Part shown: positions 19,644 through 28,122 of the stretch, in pieces | How positions within the stretch are numbered: the stretch's first letter is position 1 | Layout: every line of letters starts with the position of its first letter | Origin: Flavobacterium sp. MK4S-17 | GTDB taxonomy: Bacteria > Bacteroidota > Bacteroidia > Flavobacteriales > Flavobacteriaceae | NCBI RefSeq assembly: GCF_009848495.1 | Contig: NZ_WWEP01000035.1 | Location: forward strand, 109,676-173,675 | DNA: 64,000 nt | Reading direction: 5' to 3' | Translations under genes and position numbers: made by a program | The notes under the pieces: generated by a model | What the model was told of the DNA's origin: nothing | Seen by the model: the letters and a program-made list of their open reading frames with translations, nothing else | Databases searched by the model: none

Positions 19644-20909
19644 TTATTTGCCTCTACTACGCTTTCTCTTTTTCTTCATCTTATTTTCAAAATCGAGTTC
19701 TTCATAATCCTCACCCTGGCTATCCAGTAATAAACTTCCCAAAGACTCGAAAATACTATCATTACTGCTATAAGTCAAAAATCGAAATGGATCTTTCTCA
19801 ATATAATTATTAGTAGGAGAAGTAGAAAGTGTAATGGATTGTGTGGTATCCAAACCAATTTTAATCCCGTTATTCCACCAGTCATTAAAAACGTTAGCCG
19901 AAAGATTCTTACTTAGTTGCGAACCATTCCATACGCTCCGGGATTCATGGTCGATAAAAGTAATCCCATATATTCTTCCCTGATTATTCCGACGTACAAC
20001 TACATTGATACCCTGTCCGAGCAGTTGTTTTTTAAAATCCAACTCCCCCGTAGCCATATGCATAGCAGCTTCAATAGTATTTTTAAGTATTGCCTTTGAA
20101 GGATGCTTTGCCATTTCCGTCCTGGACTTTTCAAAATGCGCTTCGAGATGATCCAAGCCTGCATGCCGGCCGAACGAGGAAGATTTAAAGGGATTACCCG
20201 CTTTTTCTCCTTTAGCATCAAGGGCAAAGTAGACCAAACCTTTTTTTGGTATGCCGTAGGCTTCCCCGCTTACCTGCTCGCAGGTAAGATTAAAGAGGGA
20301 AAGTAGTGCATTATAAGTACCGAGATTAGGGAACAAGTAATATTGTGGCAAATACCGGATTACTGCTGCAAGCTGGCTTTTTACGTCCCCTTTGGCATAG
20401 TTAACAGGCTTGAAAAAAAGCTTGTCATTTTGCTGTGTTTTTTTATCCGCGGGTTTTAAATTAAATTTCTTTTCAAGGTTACGGCAGGCTGCCATGGAAC
20501 GGTGATGGTCATAACTGTTGCTGATCTTGCGTCCATCGATTTGTACACAGGTTGTCACGATATGGATGTGGGTACGCTCAATGTCGGTGTGCTTGTAGAC
20601 GATATAGGGCTGGTTGGCATACCCCATTTCTTTCATATATTGCTCTGCCATCTTCATAAAGCGATCGTCGCCGACCTTATCGGATGGGTCGGGATTCAAG
20701 GAGATATGCCTGACCGGTTTCTCAGTTTTATTGTTAGCGATCAAGTAAGGGTCAAAAGCACGGCAGATTTGTGCTACCGTGAAGTTACCATCAACGGGCT
20801 CGGGTATTTTATGGGCAAGTAACACCTTGCCGTTTTCCTTATCCACTTTGAGTTGGTTATAGGAGACAGCCCCAAAAATATTCATCCCTTTACCGATTTT
20901 AGCAATCAT
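19644..20909 (-). CDS. mobB: Relaxase / mobilisation nuclease (MobB)
   Basis: This is the DNA-nicking relaxase of the element, which would cut at oriT and lead the single strand into the recipient. The catalytic histidine triad lies in YKHTDIERTHIHIV near residues 104-117. A candidate nucleophilic tyrosine is in AVSYNQLKV near residue 17. The preceding block HISLNPDPSDK is typical of the Bacteroidota MOBP-like relaxases. The C terminus ends in a highly basic KKKRKRSRGK tail, useful for DNA binding. At 421 residues the length is normal. It overlaps mobA by four bases (ATGA), indicating translational coupling. Confidence 0.93.
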   Translation of the reverse strand: MIAKIGKGMNIFGAVSYNQLKVDKENGKVLLAHKIPEPVDGNFTVAQICRAFDPYLIANNKTEKPVRHISLNPDPSDKVGDDRFMKMAEQYMKEMGYANQPYIVYKHTDIERTHIHIVTTCVQIDGRKISNSYDHHRSMAACRNLEKKFNLKPADKKTQQNDKLFFKPVNYAKGDVKSQLAAVIRYLPQYYLFPNLGTYNALLSLFNLTCEQVSGEAYGIPKKGLVYFALDAKGEKAGNPFKSSSFGRHAGLDHLEAHFEKSRTEMAKHPSKAILKNTIEAAMHMATGELDFKKQLLGQGINVVVRRNNQGRIYGITFIDHESRSVWNGSQLSKNLSANVFNDWWNNGIKIGLDTTQSITLSTSPTNNYIEKDPFRFLTYSSNDSIFESLGSLLLDSQGEDYEELDFENKMKKKRKRSRGK

Positions 20910-21355
20910 TTTTGCTGATTCTTTAGCAGATACTCCGATTCAAATGCTTGGGTCAGTTCGATGATATTTTTGCACAAGGCAGCCATTTCAATGGTTTGTT
21001 TTTCCAGCCTATAGAGGTAAGCAGCCGCTTTTTTCTCTGAAAAATTCCGGTATAATATCTTTACCACCTGGTTATAATTTACACCGATTGAACGGAAAAG
21101 GCTGAAAAATTTGGTCAGTTGGGTATGGTATTCCATCGCCTGCAGGTCAATTTTCACCACTTTAATTTCCCTCTCCAGCAAAAGTGAAATGATAAACTTT
21201 GCTTTGTTGTGCATACCGGAGGTCTCATACAGAGACAACAGCTTTGCATTTTCTTCGTCATTCAGGCGAAACACATGGCGGTGTGTGCTGGGGTTAAGCT
21301 TGGGCTTACGCCCCCCTTTTTTCCTTTGTTCATTATCCTGTTCTTTCATCATCAA
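20906..21355 (-). CDS. mobA: Mobilisation accessory protein (MobA)
   Basis: This 149-residue protein is the small DNA-binding partner of the relaxase in Bacteroidota elements. The N terminus is basic (KKGGRKPKLNPSTHRHVFRLND) and leads into a ribbon-helix-helix-like region. The SIGVNYNQVVKILYR block near residue 90-105 is typical of relaxosome accessory proteins. Three consecutive ATG codons at the start make the exact first residue uncertain. The gene faces the palindromic oriT candidate directly upstream, as expected for a relaxosome component. Confidence 0.88.
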   Translation of the reverse strand: MMMKEQDNEQRKKGGRKPKLNPSTHRHVFRLNDEENAKLLSLYETSGMHNKAKFIISLLLEREIKVVKIDLQAMEYHTQLTKFFSLFRSIGVNYNQVVKILYRNFSEKKAAAYLYRLEKQTIEMAALCKNIIELTQAFESEYLLKNQQK

Positions 21356-21411
21356 TCCATTTTAAAGTTAAAACACCCGACTTCGGAGGGATGTTCCAGC
21401 CCCCTGAAAGG

Positions 21412-21465
21412 GCAAGTTGTTTTGAGGCACCGATTACATTTCGGGTGCCTCAAAACATAACTTGC
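21412..21465. other. oriT: Candidate origin of transfer (oriT) palindrome
   Basis: GCAAGTTGTTTTGAGGCACC at 21412-21431 is the inverted repeat of 21444-21465, matching except for a two-base TA insertion in the right arm, around a 12-base centre. It lies 56 bases upstream of mobA, between the diverging mobilisation and transfer genes, which is where oriT is expected. The nick site was not identified. Confidence 0.6.
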
Positions 21466-21686
21466 TCCTTTCCCGCGAAAGGAAATCCACCTGATACTGC
21501 GGATTGCAGAGAATCAAGGGAAAACGGCTTCAGGCCGTTTACTTTAGATCCCAAACTGTCAGTTCTATACTGACAAAGTAAGAGAACCTTTTTATCAACA
21601 GCAGTGTCGGCTACCCGGCCAAAACCTGACTGTGAAGGCTAAACCGTACCAGGATCAAAAGCCCTGAATAATCGCTGATTTACTTT

Positions 21687-21929
21687 GTACCGATGGGTGT
21701 GGTACGTACATGCGTAGTTACGTAAATACGCACTTAAATATACAGCTACCCATGCAGGTAGGTACGTGTGTGGGTATTGATGTAGGTATAGGGCTATCTA
21801 TATACTTACTTAATTGTGCAGGTACACGTGTAAGTATGTATTTGTATAAGCAGGTACTTAAACCTATACCTCTGCACATCTGTATACTTGTACCTGTATA
21901 CATGGGTATGCAGCTACATACACCTGTAC
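21687..21929. repeat. GTAC-rich degenerate repeat tract upstream of parA
   Basis: In 243 bases there are eight GTAC tetramers (at 21687, 21702, 21706, 21762, 21822, 21854, 21890 and 21926), where about one is expected by chance. GCAGGTA occurs at 21754, 21818 and 21850, spaced 64 and 32 bases. The tract is built from variable-length units of alternating purine-pyrimidine type such as GTATAC, GTACGTG and GTACCTG. It may be a binding-site cluster for ParA partners, MobA or a regulator. Confidence 0.6.
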
Positions 21930-21959
21930 CTATTTTAGTAACTAGATAATTATATACAT

Positions 21960-22745
21960 ATGGAACGATTGGACAAAACACTATTTGTGGCCTTTGCTTC
22001 CCAAAAGGGAGGTGTTGGAAAAACGACCTTTACGAGCCTTGTCGCGAGCGTCCTTCATTATAGGCTGGGCTATAATGTAGCAGTAATAGACTGTGATTAC
22101 CCGCAGTACAGCCTGGTACAAATGCGTGAGCGGGATATGAAAATGGTTATGGAAAATGATGTGATAAAAAAGCTGGCGCACCGGCAGTTTCAGACGCTGG
22201 GCAAAAAAGCTTATCCTGTTATACAGCAGAAACCTGATACGGCACTGGAGGCTGCGGAGCAAATGGCAGCGGATGTGAGAAAAGACCTTGACATCGTGTT
22301 CTTCGACTTACCCGGTACTGTAAATGCCCCAGGTATTATTAAAGCATTGGCCGGCATGGACTATATTTTTACCCCGATTGTGGCGGACCGTGTAGTGATG
22401 GAAAGCACCTTAGTTTTTACCCAACTGGTCACGGATGTGCTGATGAAACAAAAGCAGGTGGCGATTAGGCAAATTCACCTGTTCTGGAACCAAGTCGATG
22501 GGCGCGAGCGTAATCCGCTTTATGAGCAGTATGAGTCCATTATCAAAACACTCAACCTTAAAGTTATGAGTGCTTCGGTAGCGGCCAGTGTTCGCTTCAG
22601 GAAGGAAAATGATACATACAGCCGGGGAATATTCAGGTCTACTTTGCTTCCGGCTGATGAAAAGCTGCTACAGGGATGTAATCTTGATGGATTAATAAAT
22701 GAATTGATAATTCTACTAAATGAGGGTAACGATGGAAAAGGATAA
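21960..22745 (+). CDS. ParA-family ATPase (TraA-like)
   Basis: This is a deviant-Walker ParA/MinD ATPase of 261 residues. The signature KGGVGKTTF is at residues 17-25, the switch I region includes AVIDCDYPQYS near 42, and Walker B is DIVFFDLPGT near 112. In CTnDOT-type elements the equivalent gene (traA) heads the transfer region. Such proteins may position the element or the transfer machinery. The repetitive tract ends about 30 bases upstream and could be its DNA partner site. Its 3' end overlaps the next gene by 14 bases. Confidence 0.9.
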   Translation: MERLDKTLFVAFASQKGGVGKTTFTSLVASVLHYRLGYNVAVIDCDYPQYSLVQMRERDMKMVMENDVIKKLAHRQFQTLGKKAYPVIQQKPDTALEAAEQMAADVRKDLDIVFFDLPGTVNAPGIIKALAGMDYIFTPIVADRVVMESTLVFTQLVTDVLMKQKQVAIRQIHLFWNQVDGRERNPLYEQYESIIKTLNLKVMSASVAASVRFRKENDTYSRGIFRSTLLPADEKLLQGCNLDGLINELIILLNEGNDGKG

Positions 22746-23133
22746 GAAAGACAAAAACGCTGATATTGATGAGCAGTACCTGATCTCTATGATGGCCGGT
22801 GGTGTTCAGAAAGAGGGGCTGTCGCTTAATACCAGCTCAGTTGAAAATATTGGGACCAAGCAGGTAACTAAACCGAAAGCAAAAGGCAAAACGGGAGGTA
22901 CACAAAATTACGAGCAAGAGTTTTTCAGGAATAAGGACGGTAGTGCGCGTGCCGGCAAGGTGGTGTATATACGGCCTGAGTTTCACGAAAGGCTTACACG
23001 TATGGTGCAGGTCATTGGTGAAGACAAGATAAGCATCTTTGAATACATGGACAATGTATTGGATCATCATTTCAAGGAGTTTGGTGATGAAATAACTCAA
23101 AGTTTTAATAATAAATATAAACCAATACTGTAG
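22732..23133 (+). CDS. DUF3408 protein (TraB-like)
   Basis: From the ATG at 22732 this is a 133-residue protein of the DUF3408 family, found next to parA in Bacteroidota transfer regions. The N-terminal 60 residues are charged and disordered. The C-terminal half (KVVYIRPEFHERLTRMVQVIGEDKISIFEYMDNVLDHHF) looks like a ribbon-helix-helix DNA-binding domain. It may be the ParB-like partner of the upstream ATPase, by analogy with small centromere-binding proteins; this is inference. It overlaps parA and is two bases from the next gene. Confidence 0.82.
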   Translation: MEKDKKDKNADIDEQYLISMMAGGVQKEGLSLNTSSVENIGTKQVTKPKAKGKTGGTQNYEQEFFRNKDGSARAGKVVYIRPEFHERLTRMVQVIGEDKISIFEYMDNVLDHHFKEFGDEITQSFNNKYKPIL

Positions 23134-23135
23134 TT

Positions 23136-23768
23136 ATGGAAAAAATAATAATAGCTGTGATTTTAGGAGTAATAGCCACCTTACTTTACTTAAGGGCAAA
23201 GGTAAAAAATAACCCTGCCTCAAACAAAAAAGGATATGATCCATTGCCGGGAGTTCCCGATATTATGGGCAGGCCTAAGCTGGGCGGACGCCCTGTGCTG
23301 CCAAAACAGGCCATTGAGACAGAAAATAAGAGCAGTGCACCAGTAGTGCATAATTTTGATACTGAAAATAAACGGGAGACTAAACTCCCGATTCCGCAGG
23401 AAGAGCCAGATGAAGAAAACATACCCGACTGGGAAGAAGAAGAGGAGGATATGAAAGGGTACGCAGCAAAAGCCGTGTACAGCATTGATGATGGTTTAGC
23501 TACAGGGGTTACCTATGACGAGCTTTCTGCTATGGGACAGTTGCTTGAGCGCAAGGCGCTAAAGGCTTCTGAAAAAAAGAGAACAGTGAGCGTAGCTTCT
23601 AAAATCGACGGAACCGAACTTATGCGAATGTTGGAAACTGCTGTTGGAGATGCCTCAAAAAGGATAGCGAAACTGCTAGACTATGCTGATGACCACGAGT
23701 CGGATTCAGGTTCTTCCTCTTTGCGGAATGATAATGACGCGAATTTTAATATAAGGGATTATACTTAA
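23136..23768 (+). CDS. Conjugal transfer protein, TraD-like
   Basis: This 210-residue protein starts with one transmembrane helix (IIIAVILGVIATLLYL, residues 4-19), then has a flexible Pro- and Glu-rich region and a C-terminal helical domain. The block YDELSAMGQLLERKALK near residue 128-144 is what I associate with the TraD protein of Bacteroides conjugative transposons. Its biochemical role is not established. It ends the first transfer segment; a hairpin overlaps its stop codon, and the rest of the transfer operon resumes at 27474 after the inserted cassette. Confidence 0.65.
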   Translation: MEKIIIAVILGVIATLLYLRAKVKNNPASNKKGYDPLPGVPDIMGRPKLGGRPVLPKQAIETENKSSAPVVHNFDTENKRETKLPIPQEEPDEENIPDWEEEEEDMKGYAAKAVYSIDDGLATGVTYDELSAMGQLLERKALKASEKKRTVSVASKIDGTELMRMLETAVGDASKRIAKLLDYADDHESDSGSSSLRNDNDANFNIRDYT

Positions 23769-23774
23769 TCCCTT
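23753..23774. terminator. Bidirectional hairpin between the traD-like gene and the cargo cassette
   Basis: AAGGGATTA at 23753-23761 and TAATCCCTT at 23766-23774 form a perfect nine-base stem with a four-base loop across the traD-like stop codon, followed by T-rich sequence. It would insulate the transfer genes from the convergent cassette. Confidence 0.6.
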
Positions 23775-23784
23775 TATATTACTT

Positions 23785-26061
23785 TTATAAGCTTTTTGTA
23801 AAAATGGTTTGAATTTCAGCACTTAAACATTTAACATTTTCATCATCAATATTTTCTAATTCTTCCAATAGTAATTTATAATGATCTTTGTGTAAGCGTA
23901 GTTTACCGATAGATAAAGCATAAATAAATTCTAAAATAGCTTCGCCCTGATATTCATTCTTATGTTTAATAATTGTGGTTAAGAGAGTGAACATGTCTTC
24001 AGAAATTTTAAAACTATATGAATAGTTTAATTCCACTTCTTTCGCCGCTCTTAAAATTGACGCTTGAATAACACCATCATTAAAACGGTTAAAAATAAAT
24101 GGGTCAATTAAATTTCGAACAAAACTAGTTTGAAATAGACCATCTACTTTGTTATTCCTCATATTGTTAAGTACACATGAAATGGTAAAATATATATCAG
24201 ACTGTGTGATATTCTTGTAATAAGTATTGTCATTAAAGAAAGCTGAATTTTTTCTAATTTCTAATTTTTCATTTTTCAAGTTTTGATAAAATATATTATC
24301 GGACCCTCCTTTGACTCTACTGGAAGAATTTTCTTCTATAACATTAATCCTTTGATGAATTAAATCCGGAACATTATCTGATTCCTCCCTAATTTTTTTT
24401 AGTAATTCTAATTCTATTTCCCACGGAGTTTTTGAATTAGAATTGTCACAACTAATAGATTCAATCTCAATGTACGAACTGTTTTCAGGGCCATAAAGGC
24501 CGTATTTGATATTACTTTTTAATTCTTTCTGTTTTTCCGGATCACTGATACGATTTATTCCTATAAAATAAATTAGACGAATATTTTCATAATTTCTAAA
24601 AAAACGGCTTAAATATAAAAGGTTTTTGCCGTTAGTAATACAAGATCCTACGATTAAAATAGCTCCAGCACTCTCTTCTGGAATAAGCCCTTCAGTCAAA
24701 TTTGCTTGATTTATAACTTCAATTGTATTATTTGAATGAATCTTAGCTTTGTTGTGTATGTATTGTGCTAGCAATTCTGATCCTTTATCATTTAGGTAAA
24801 CAATATATTTTAACGATGCTGGTACAAATTGATTGATATAGGAATCAAGTTTAGCTTTGTGCAAAACGTACTGTCCTATATTGGATATAATATTCTCATA
24901 GTCGATATAAATATCGTATCTCTTTCTTTGCTGGCTTTCCTCACTATAAGACACTTTTAAAGATGTACCGGTCGTCTTATTGTGCTTAAACATTTCGACA
25001 AAGTCCTTTAATGATTTTGTAATATATTTAGAAACAATATTTCTTGTATTAATAATTGGCTCGTCAAGGCTAAAAGAGTCACCTATAATTTTTATAGCTG
25101 TAGATTTATTCTCGCAGAATTTGCATTTCTGATCGGGCTTGAATTGTTCATATAACTCAAGGCCATAATTTGTAGCTCTGTTTCCTTCGAGATTACATAA
25201 GATACGTTCCCTGGATAATTCCGAATCTTTATCAATTGGCAGATAATATATCACACATACGTTGGTAGAATTAACGGCCTCTCCATGATTCTCTTTTAAA
25301 TAATTTACCAATCCTCCGGATGTAGAAGCGGAGATAATGAATACTGAATTATCCGAAAACCGCGTGTTTTTATCGTAGATCCCATCATAGGATTTAAATG
25401 ATTCAATATTAATTTCAGTTTCAGAATTAAATCTTTTTAAATATTGATTAATAGAATAGCCAATTACATTCACCGATAACGTATCGCAATAGATATTTTT
25501 AATTTCTATTCCCCTAAATTTATGTAGGGTATTAATAGCAATGAAATCAATTTCGCACTTTTGCACAAGTACATTAGCTGTTCTTAAAAATTTCGATGAA
25601 TGTTTACCTGAAGGAAATACGTAGTGATGCGACAGGCCATTACTTTCTACAAGTCCGCCATTTCTAACAAAAATATTCACAAGCCCTTGATTGATTAAGT
25701 CTTTAAATTGTTTCGTTAGAAATTCATGAGATTTAGGAATCTTAAATTCCGAGCCGTTATATGAGATATAAAAAATATTATCAGTAAGTGATTCTTCCTG
25801 CACTTTTGGTATACCTTTAAATATCTTGTCTTTGTTTTTATAAATTTCCTCCTGAACATTTTTATTCAATTCACAATAAATAAAAATTAATGCGCAAGTC
25901 TGATGAAATTCTTTGAAATGCTCTGTAATCTCGTTCTTTAGCGAATTAATGTCAAATCCAGTTGAAGGGTTAAAAATAACAGTTGCATCTTTATATTTTT
26001 TCTCCTTTTTAATAAGTTTGTCATTATCGAGAGCTATGTTGTATATGTAAAATTTACCCAT
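23785..26061 (-). CDS. Large protein with phosphoribosyltransferase-like regions (candidate defence effector)
   Basis: I do not recognise this 758-residue protein as a named family. Two segments recall phosphoribosyltransferases: HYVFPSGKHSSKFLR near residue 144-158, like the N-terminal hairpin of orotate PRTases, with a strand VFIISASTSGGL downstream, and AILIVGSCITNGKNLL near 467-482, which aligns with the PRPP loop VDDvitTG but lacks the paired acidic residues. A CxxC (KCKFCENK) lies near 311. The C-terminal 200 residues are helical. The last eight bases of the GHKL gene overlap its start, so the two are one operon. It is AT-rich and opposes the transfer genes around it. A nucleotide-related effector or sensor role is inference. 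Confidence 0.5.
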   Translation of the reverse strand: MGKFYIYNIALDNDKLIKKEKKYKDATVIFNPSTGFDINSLKNEITEHFKEFHQTCALIFIYCELNKNVQEEIYKNKDKIFKGIPKVQEESLTDNIFYISYNGSEFKIPKSHEFLTKQFKDLINQGLVNIFVRNGGLVESNGLSHHYVFPSGKHSSKFLRTANVLVQKCEIDFIAINTLHKFRGIEIKNIYCDTLSVNVIGYSINQYLKRFNSETEINIESFKSYDGIYDKNTRFSDNSVFIISASTSGGLVNYLKENHGEAVNSTNVCVIYYLPIDKDSELSRERILCNLEGNRATNYGLELYEQFKPDQKCKFCENKSTAIKIIGDSFSLDEPIINTRNIVSKYITKSLKDFVEMFKHNKTTGTSLKVSYSEESQQRKRYDIYIDYENIISNIGQYVLHKAKLDSYINQFVPASLKYIVYLNDKGSELLAQYIHNKAKIHSNNTIEVINQANLTEGLIPEESAGAILIVGSCITNGKNLLYLSRFFRNYENIRLIYFIGINRISDPEKQKELKSNIKYGLYGPENSSYIEIESISCDNSNSKTPWEIELELLKKIREESDNVPDLIHQRINVIEENSSSRVKGGSDNIFYQNLKNEKLEIRKNSAFFNDNTYYKNITQSDIYFTISCVLNNMRNNKVDGLFQTSFVRNLIDPFIFNRFNDGVIQASILRAAKEVELNYSYSFKISEDMFTLLTTIIKHKNEYQGEAILEFIYALSIGKLRLHKDHYKLLLEELENIDDENVKCLSAEIQTIFTKSL

Positions 26062-27241
26062 TATATACTGCTTTTTTAAACGGATACAATATACTTATGT
26101 AAGAACCCTGGCATCTGTTTAGGGATTGATTATTTAAACCATCTTTGCTCCAGTGATTCAGTTTTAAATCTTCTAATTTTTCTAATGTAATTGGTATATA
26201 ATTATCTTTTATCAAATCTCTATAAATGGAATACTTGTCTGTAGTAATACGAATAAAACCTTTCTTGTCAATAATGGTAAGTATTCTATCAAGACCAAGT
26301 CCCTTCTTGGTTTTTAAATTGGATTTTGATGAAGTTTGATTTTTAATAAGACACTTTTTAATAACTTCAATGTCAGAGAGTCCCGATTTATCATTAAATT
26401 TTTCAATAAATCCTACACCAGAGTCATATACTAGAATTTCTAAATAATAAACTTTATTAGAATCATTTATACAATTATCGACTATATAGCTATGGCTAAA
26501 AAAATCATGTAAGGGAGTGTTCTCAAATTCTTGAGTTAGTTTATCGAAATTATTATTATGGAAGCGAAAGTATACACCTCTTATACTTGATTGTATATCT
26601 TTCATATTTGCATCTGTCTTTCCCCATTCGTAAGTATTTTTAGTCAATTCGTAAACAATCTCACCAATTTGCTCAATTATGTCCTCTAGTTCAGAAGAAT
26701 TGTACTGATTAAAAACCAACACATATTCATTAAGAATCTTCTTAACTGTAGAAACAATATAATCCTCGTCATCATTAAAACCATCTGCATTTTCGAGAAA
26801 TTTGATAAGACCATTATTTTTGGACAAGTGATCCGTATTTGACAGTAAATATTTTCGACCTTTTAAGCTAATTAGGGAATTCATTTTTTTGAAATATTCG
26901 TTTTGTTTAAAACGAAGTGTATCTTTAAAGTCGTTGTCAAACTTGTCAATAAATCGAGCGGTATTCCATAAAAGAGAAATTATTGGGTAAGCATATTCTT
27001 GGCCGTACAAAGTATCTACATCGTTTACATCTACTTCAACTTTTAAAACTTTAATTTTCGATTTAGAATTTAAAGTAATTACGAATTTTAGTAATTCTGT
27101 TAATAAACCAAATCTGTATGTAGTAAATTCACTAGGAATATTTAGAAAAATACCATCAAAAGATTTGACAACGACAAATTCTTGATATAACTCTGCGATC
27201 TTATTGGGAGTGGTATTTTGATAAATTTTTATTTCAGTCAT
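26054..27241 (-). CDS. GHKL-type ATPase domain protein
   Basis: The 395-residue protein has the three ATP-binding motifs of the GHKL (gyrase, Hsp90, histidine kinase, MutL) superfamily: an N box EIVYELTKNTYEW near residue 194, a G1 box YDSGVGF near 271 and a G2 box KKGLGLDRI near 310. No His-kinase phosphoacceptor domain or transmembrane segment is visible. The N-terminal 180 residues are a separate unknown domain starting with a strand-rich block. Translation is coupled with the downstream PRTase-like gene (overlap of eight bases). Together they form a compact two-gene cassette inside the transfer region. GHKL ATPases occur in several anti-phage systems, so defence is a reasonable but unproved guess. 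Confidence 0.7.
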   Translation of the reverse strand: MTEIKIYQNTTPNKIAELYQEFVVVKSFDGIFLNIPSEFTTYRFGLLTELLKFVITLNSKSKIKVLKVEVDVNDVDTLYGQEYAYPIISLLWNTARFIDKFDNDFKDTLRFKQNEYFKKMNSLISLKGRKYLLSNTDHLSKNNGLIKFLENADGFNDDEDYIVSTVKKILNEYVLVFNQYNSSELEDIIEQIGEIVYELTKNTYEWGKTDANMKDIQSSIRGVYFRFHNNNFDKLTQEFENTPLHDFFSHSYIVDNCINDSNKVYYLEILVYDSGVGFIEKFNDKSGLSDIEVIKKCLIKNQTSSKSNLKTKKGLGLDRILTIIDKKGFIRITTDKYSIYRDLIKDNYIPITLEKLEDLKLNHWSKDGLNNQSLNRCQGSYISILYPFKKAVYNG

Positions 27242-27291
27242 TAGAAATAATAGTTAATCTATTTTTAATCATCGGGATTGTAAAATCTAAT

Positions 27292-27299
27292 CAAATATA
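27292..27299 (-). promoter_or_regulatory. Possible -7 box for the GHKL/PRTase-like cassette
   Basis: On the minus strand this reads TATATTTG, matching TAnnTTTG, about 50 bases before the GHKL start codon. I see no convincing TTG box at the right distance, so support is partial. Confidence 0.3.
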
Positions 27300-27473
27300 T
27301 GCAACTTTTTCTGGAAACCTGTGAAGAAGCCACCTTTGTTAATCTATAGGCTTCCATTGCACGACAATCACTCCCAGATAGTTCCAAATTAATAACACTT
27401 CTCATTGCTTATAGACATTTGCCCTAACCCTGCACCCCACAGGTAATTATTAATCTATAATTCGGTAATTGTT

Positions 27474-27779
27474 ATGAGTAATTTAAGTAGAAAATCACTG
27501 TTCACAGCATTATTGCTGCTAGCAGTAACCGGAGCTTTTGCCCAGGGCGACGGCTCGGCAGGTATTACAGAAGCCACCCAGATGGTCACTTCGTATTTTG
27601 GGCCTGCCACACAACTCATCTACGCCATAGGCGCGGTGGTCGGGCTCATCGGAGGCGTAAAGGTGTACAACAAATTCAGCAGCGGCGACCCGGACACCAG
27701 CAAAACCGCGGCCAGTTGGTTTGGAGCCTGTATCTTCCTAATTGTCGCTGCTACGATCCTGCAATCCTTCTTCCTATAA
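27474..27779 (+). CDS. traE: Conjugative transfer protein TraE (DUF4134)
   Basis: This 101-residue protein has a cleavable signal peptide ending in AFAQ (near residue 24) and two hydrophobic helices (TQLIYAIGAVVGLIGGVKVY and CIFLIVAATILQSFFL). This is the pattern of DUF4134/TraE, a small pilin-like or VirB2-like component of Bacteroidota type IV secretion. It opens the second half of the transfer operon after the inserted cassette and must be transcribed from a promoter in the 230 bases upstream; no clear box was found there. Confidence 0.9.
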   Translation: MSNLSRKSLFTALLLLAVTGAFAQGDGSAGITEATQMVTSYFGPATQLIYAIGAVVGLIGGVKVYNKFSSGDPDTSKTAASWFGACIFLIVAATILQSFFL

Positions 27780-27789
27780 CCTTGAGAGT

Positions 27790-28122
27790 ATGAACAAGTA
27801 CAATATCAACAAAGGGATTGGAAGGACGGTGGAATTTAAAGGGCTGAAGGCACAGTACCTTTTCATCTTTGCCGGTGGGCTGCTCGGCATACTGGTGCTG
27901 GTCATGGTCCTCTACATAGCAGGGATTAGTTCTTTCGCTTGCATTGGACTCGGAGTCGGTGGCGCTTCACTGCTCGTTTGGCAAACGTTCGCCCTGAACA
28001 GGAAATATGGCGAACATGGGCTTATGAAGTTCGCTGCCAGAAAGCGGCACCCCAAATATATCACCAGCGGCAGGAAGCCGGCCAGGTTTATCAGGTCCAA
28101 CCTTAAAAAAGAGCAACCATGA
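27790..28122 (+). CDS. traF: Conjugative transfer protein TraF (DUF4133, VirB3-like)
   Basis: From the ATG at 27790 the 110-residue product has two adjacent transmembrane helices (LFIFAGGLLGILVLVMVLYIA and SFACIGLGVGGASLLVW) and a basic C-terminal tail. This fits DUF4133/TraF, the inner-membrane VirB3-like subunit that works with the VirB4 ATPase. The reading frame is open further upstream, but starts there would overlap traE and lack family sequence. It overlaps traG by four bases. Confidence 0.9.
   Translation: MNKYNINKGIGRTVEFKGLKAQYLFIFAGGLLGILVLVMVLYIAGISSFACIGLGVGGASLLVWQTFALNRKYGEHGLMKFAARKRHPKYITSGRKPARFIRSNLKKEQP

Noticed and set aside
21710..21981. Open frames of 79 and 87 codons on both strands upstream of parA
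   Set aside because: They arise from the GTAC-rich repetitive composition, which lacks stops on both strands; the peptides have no domain-like features.
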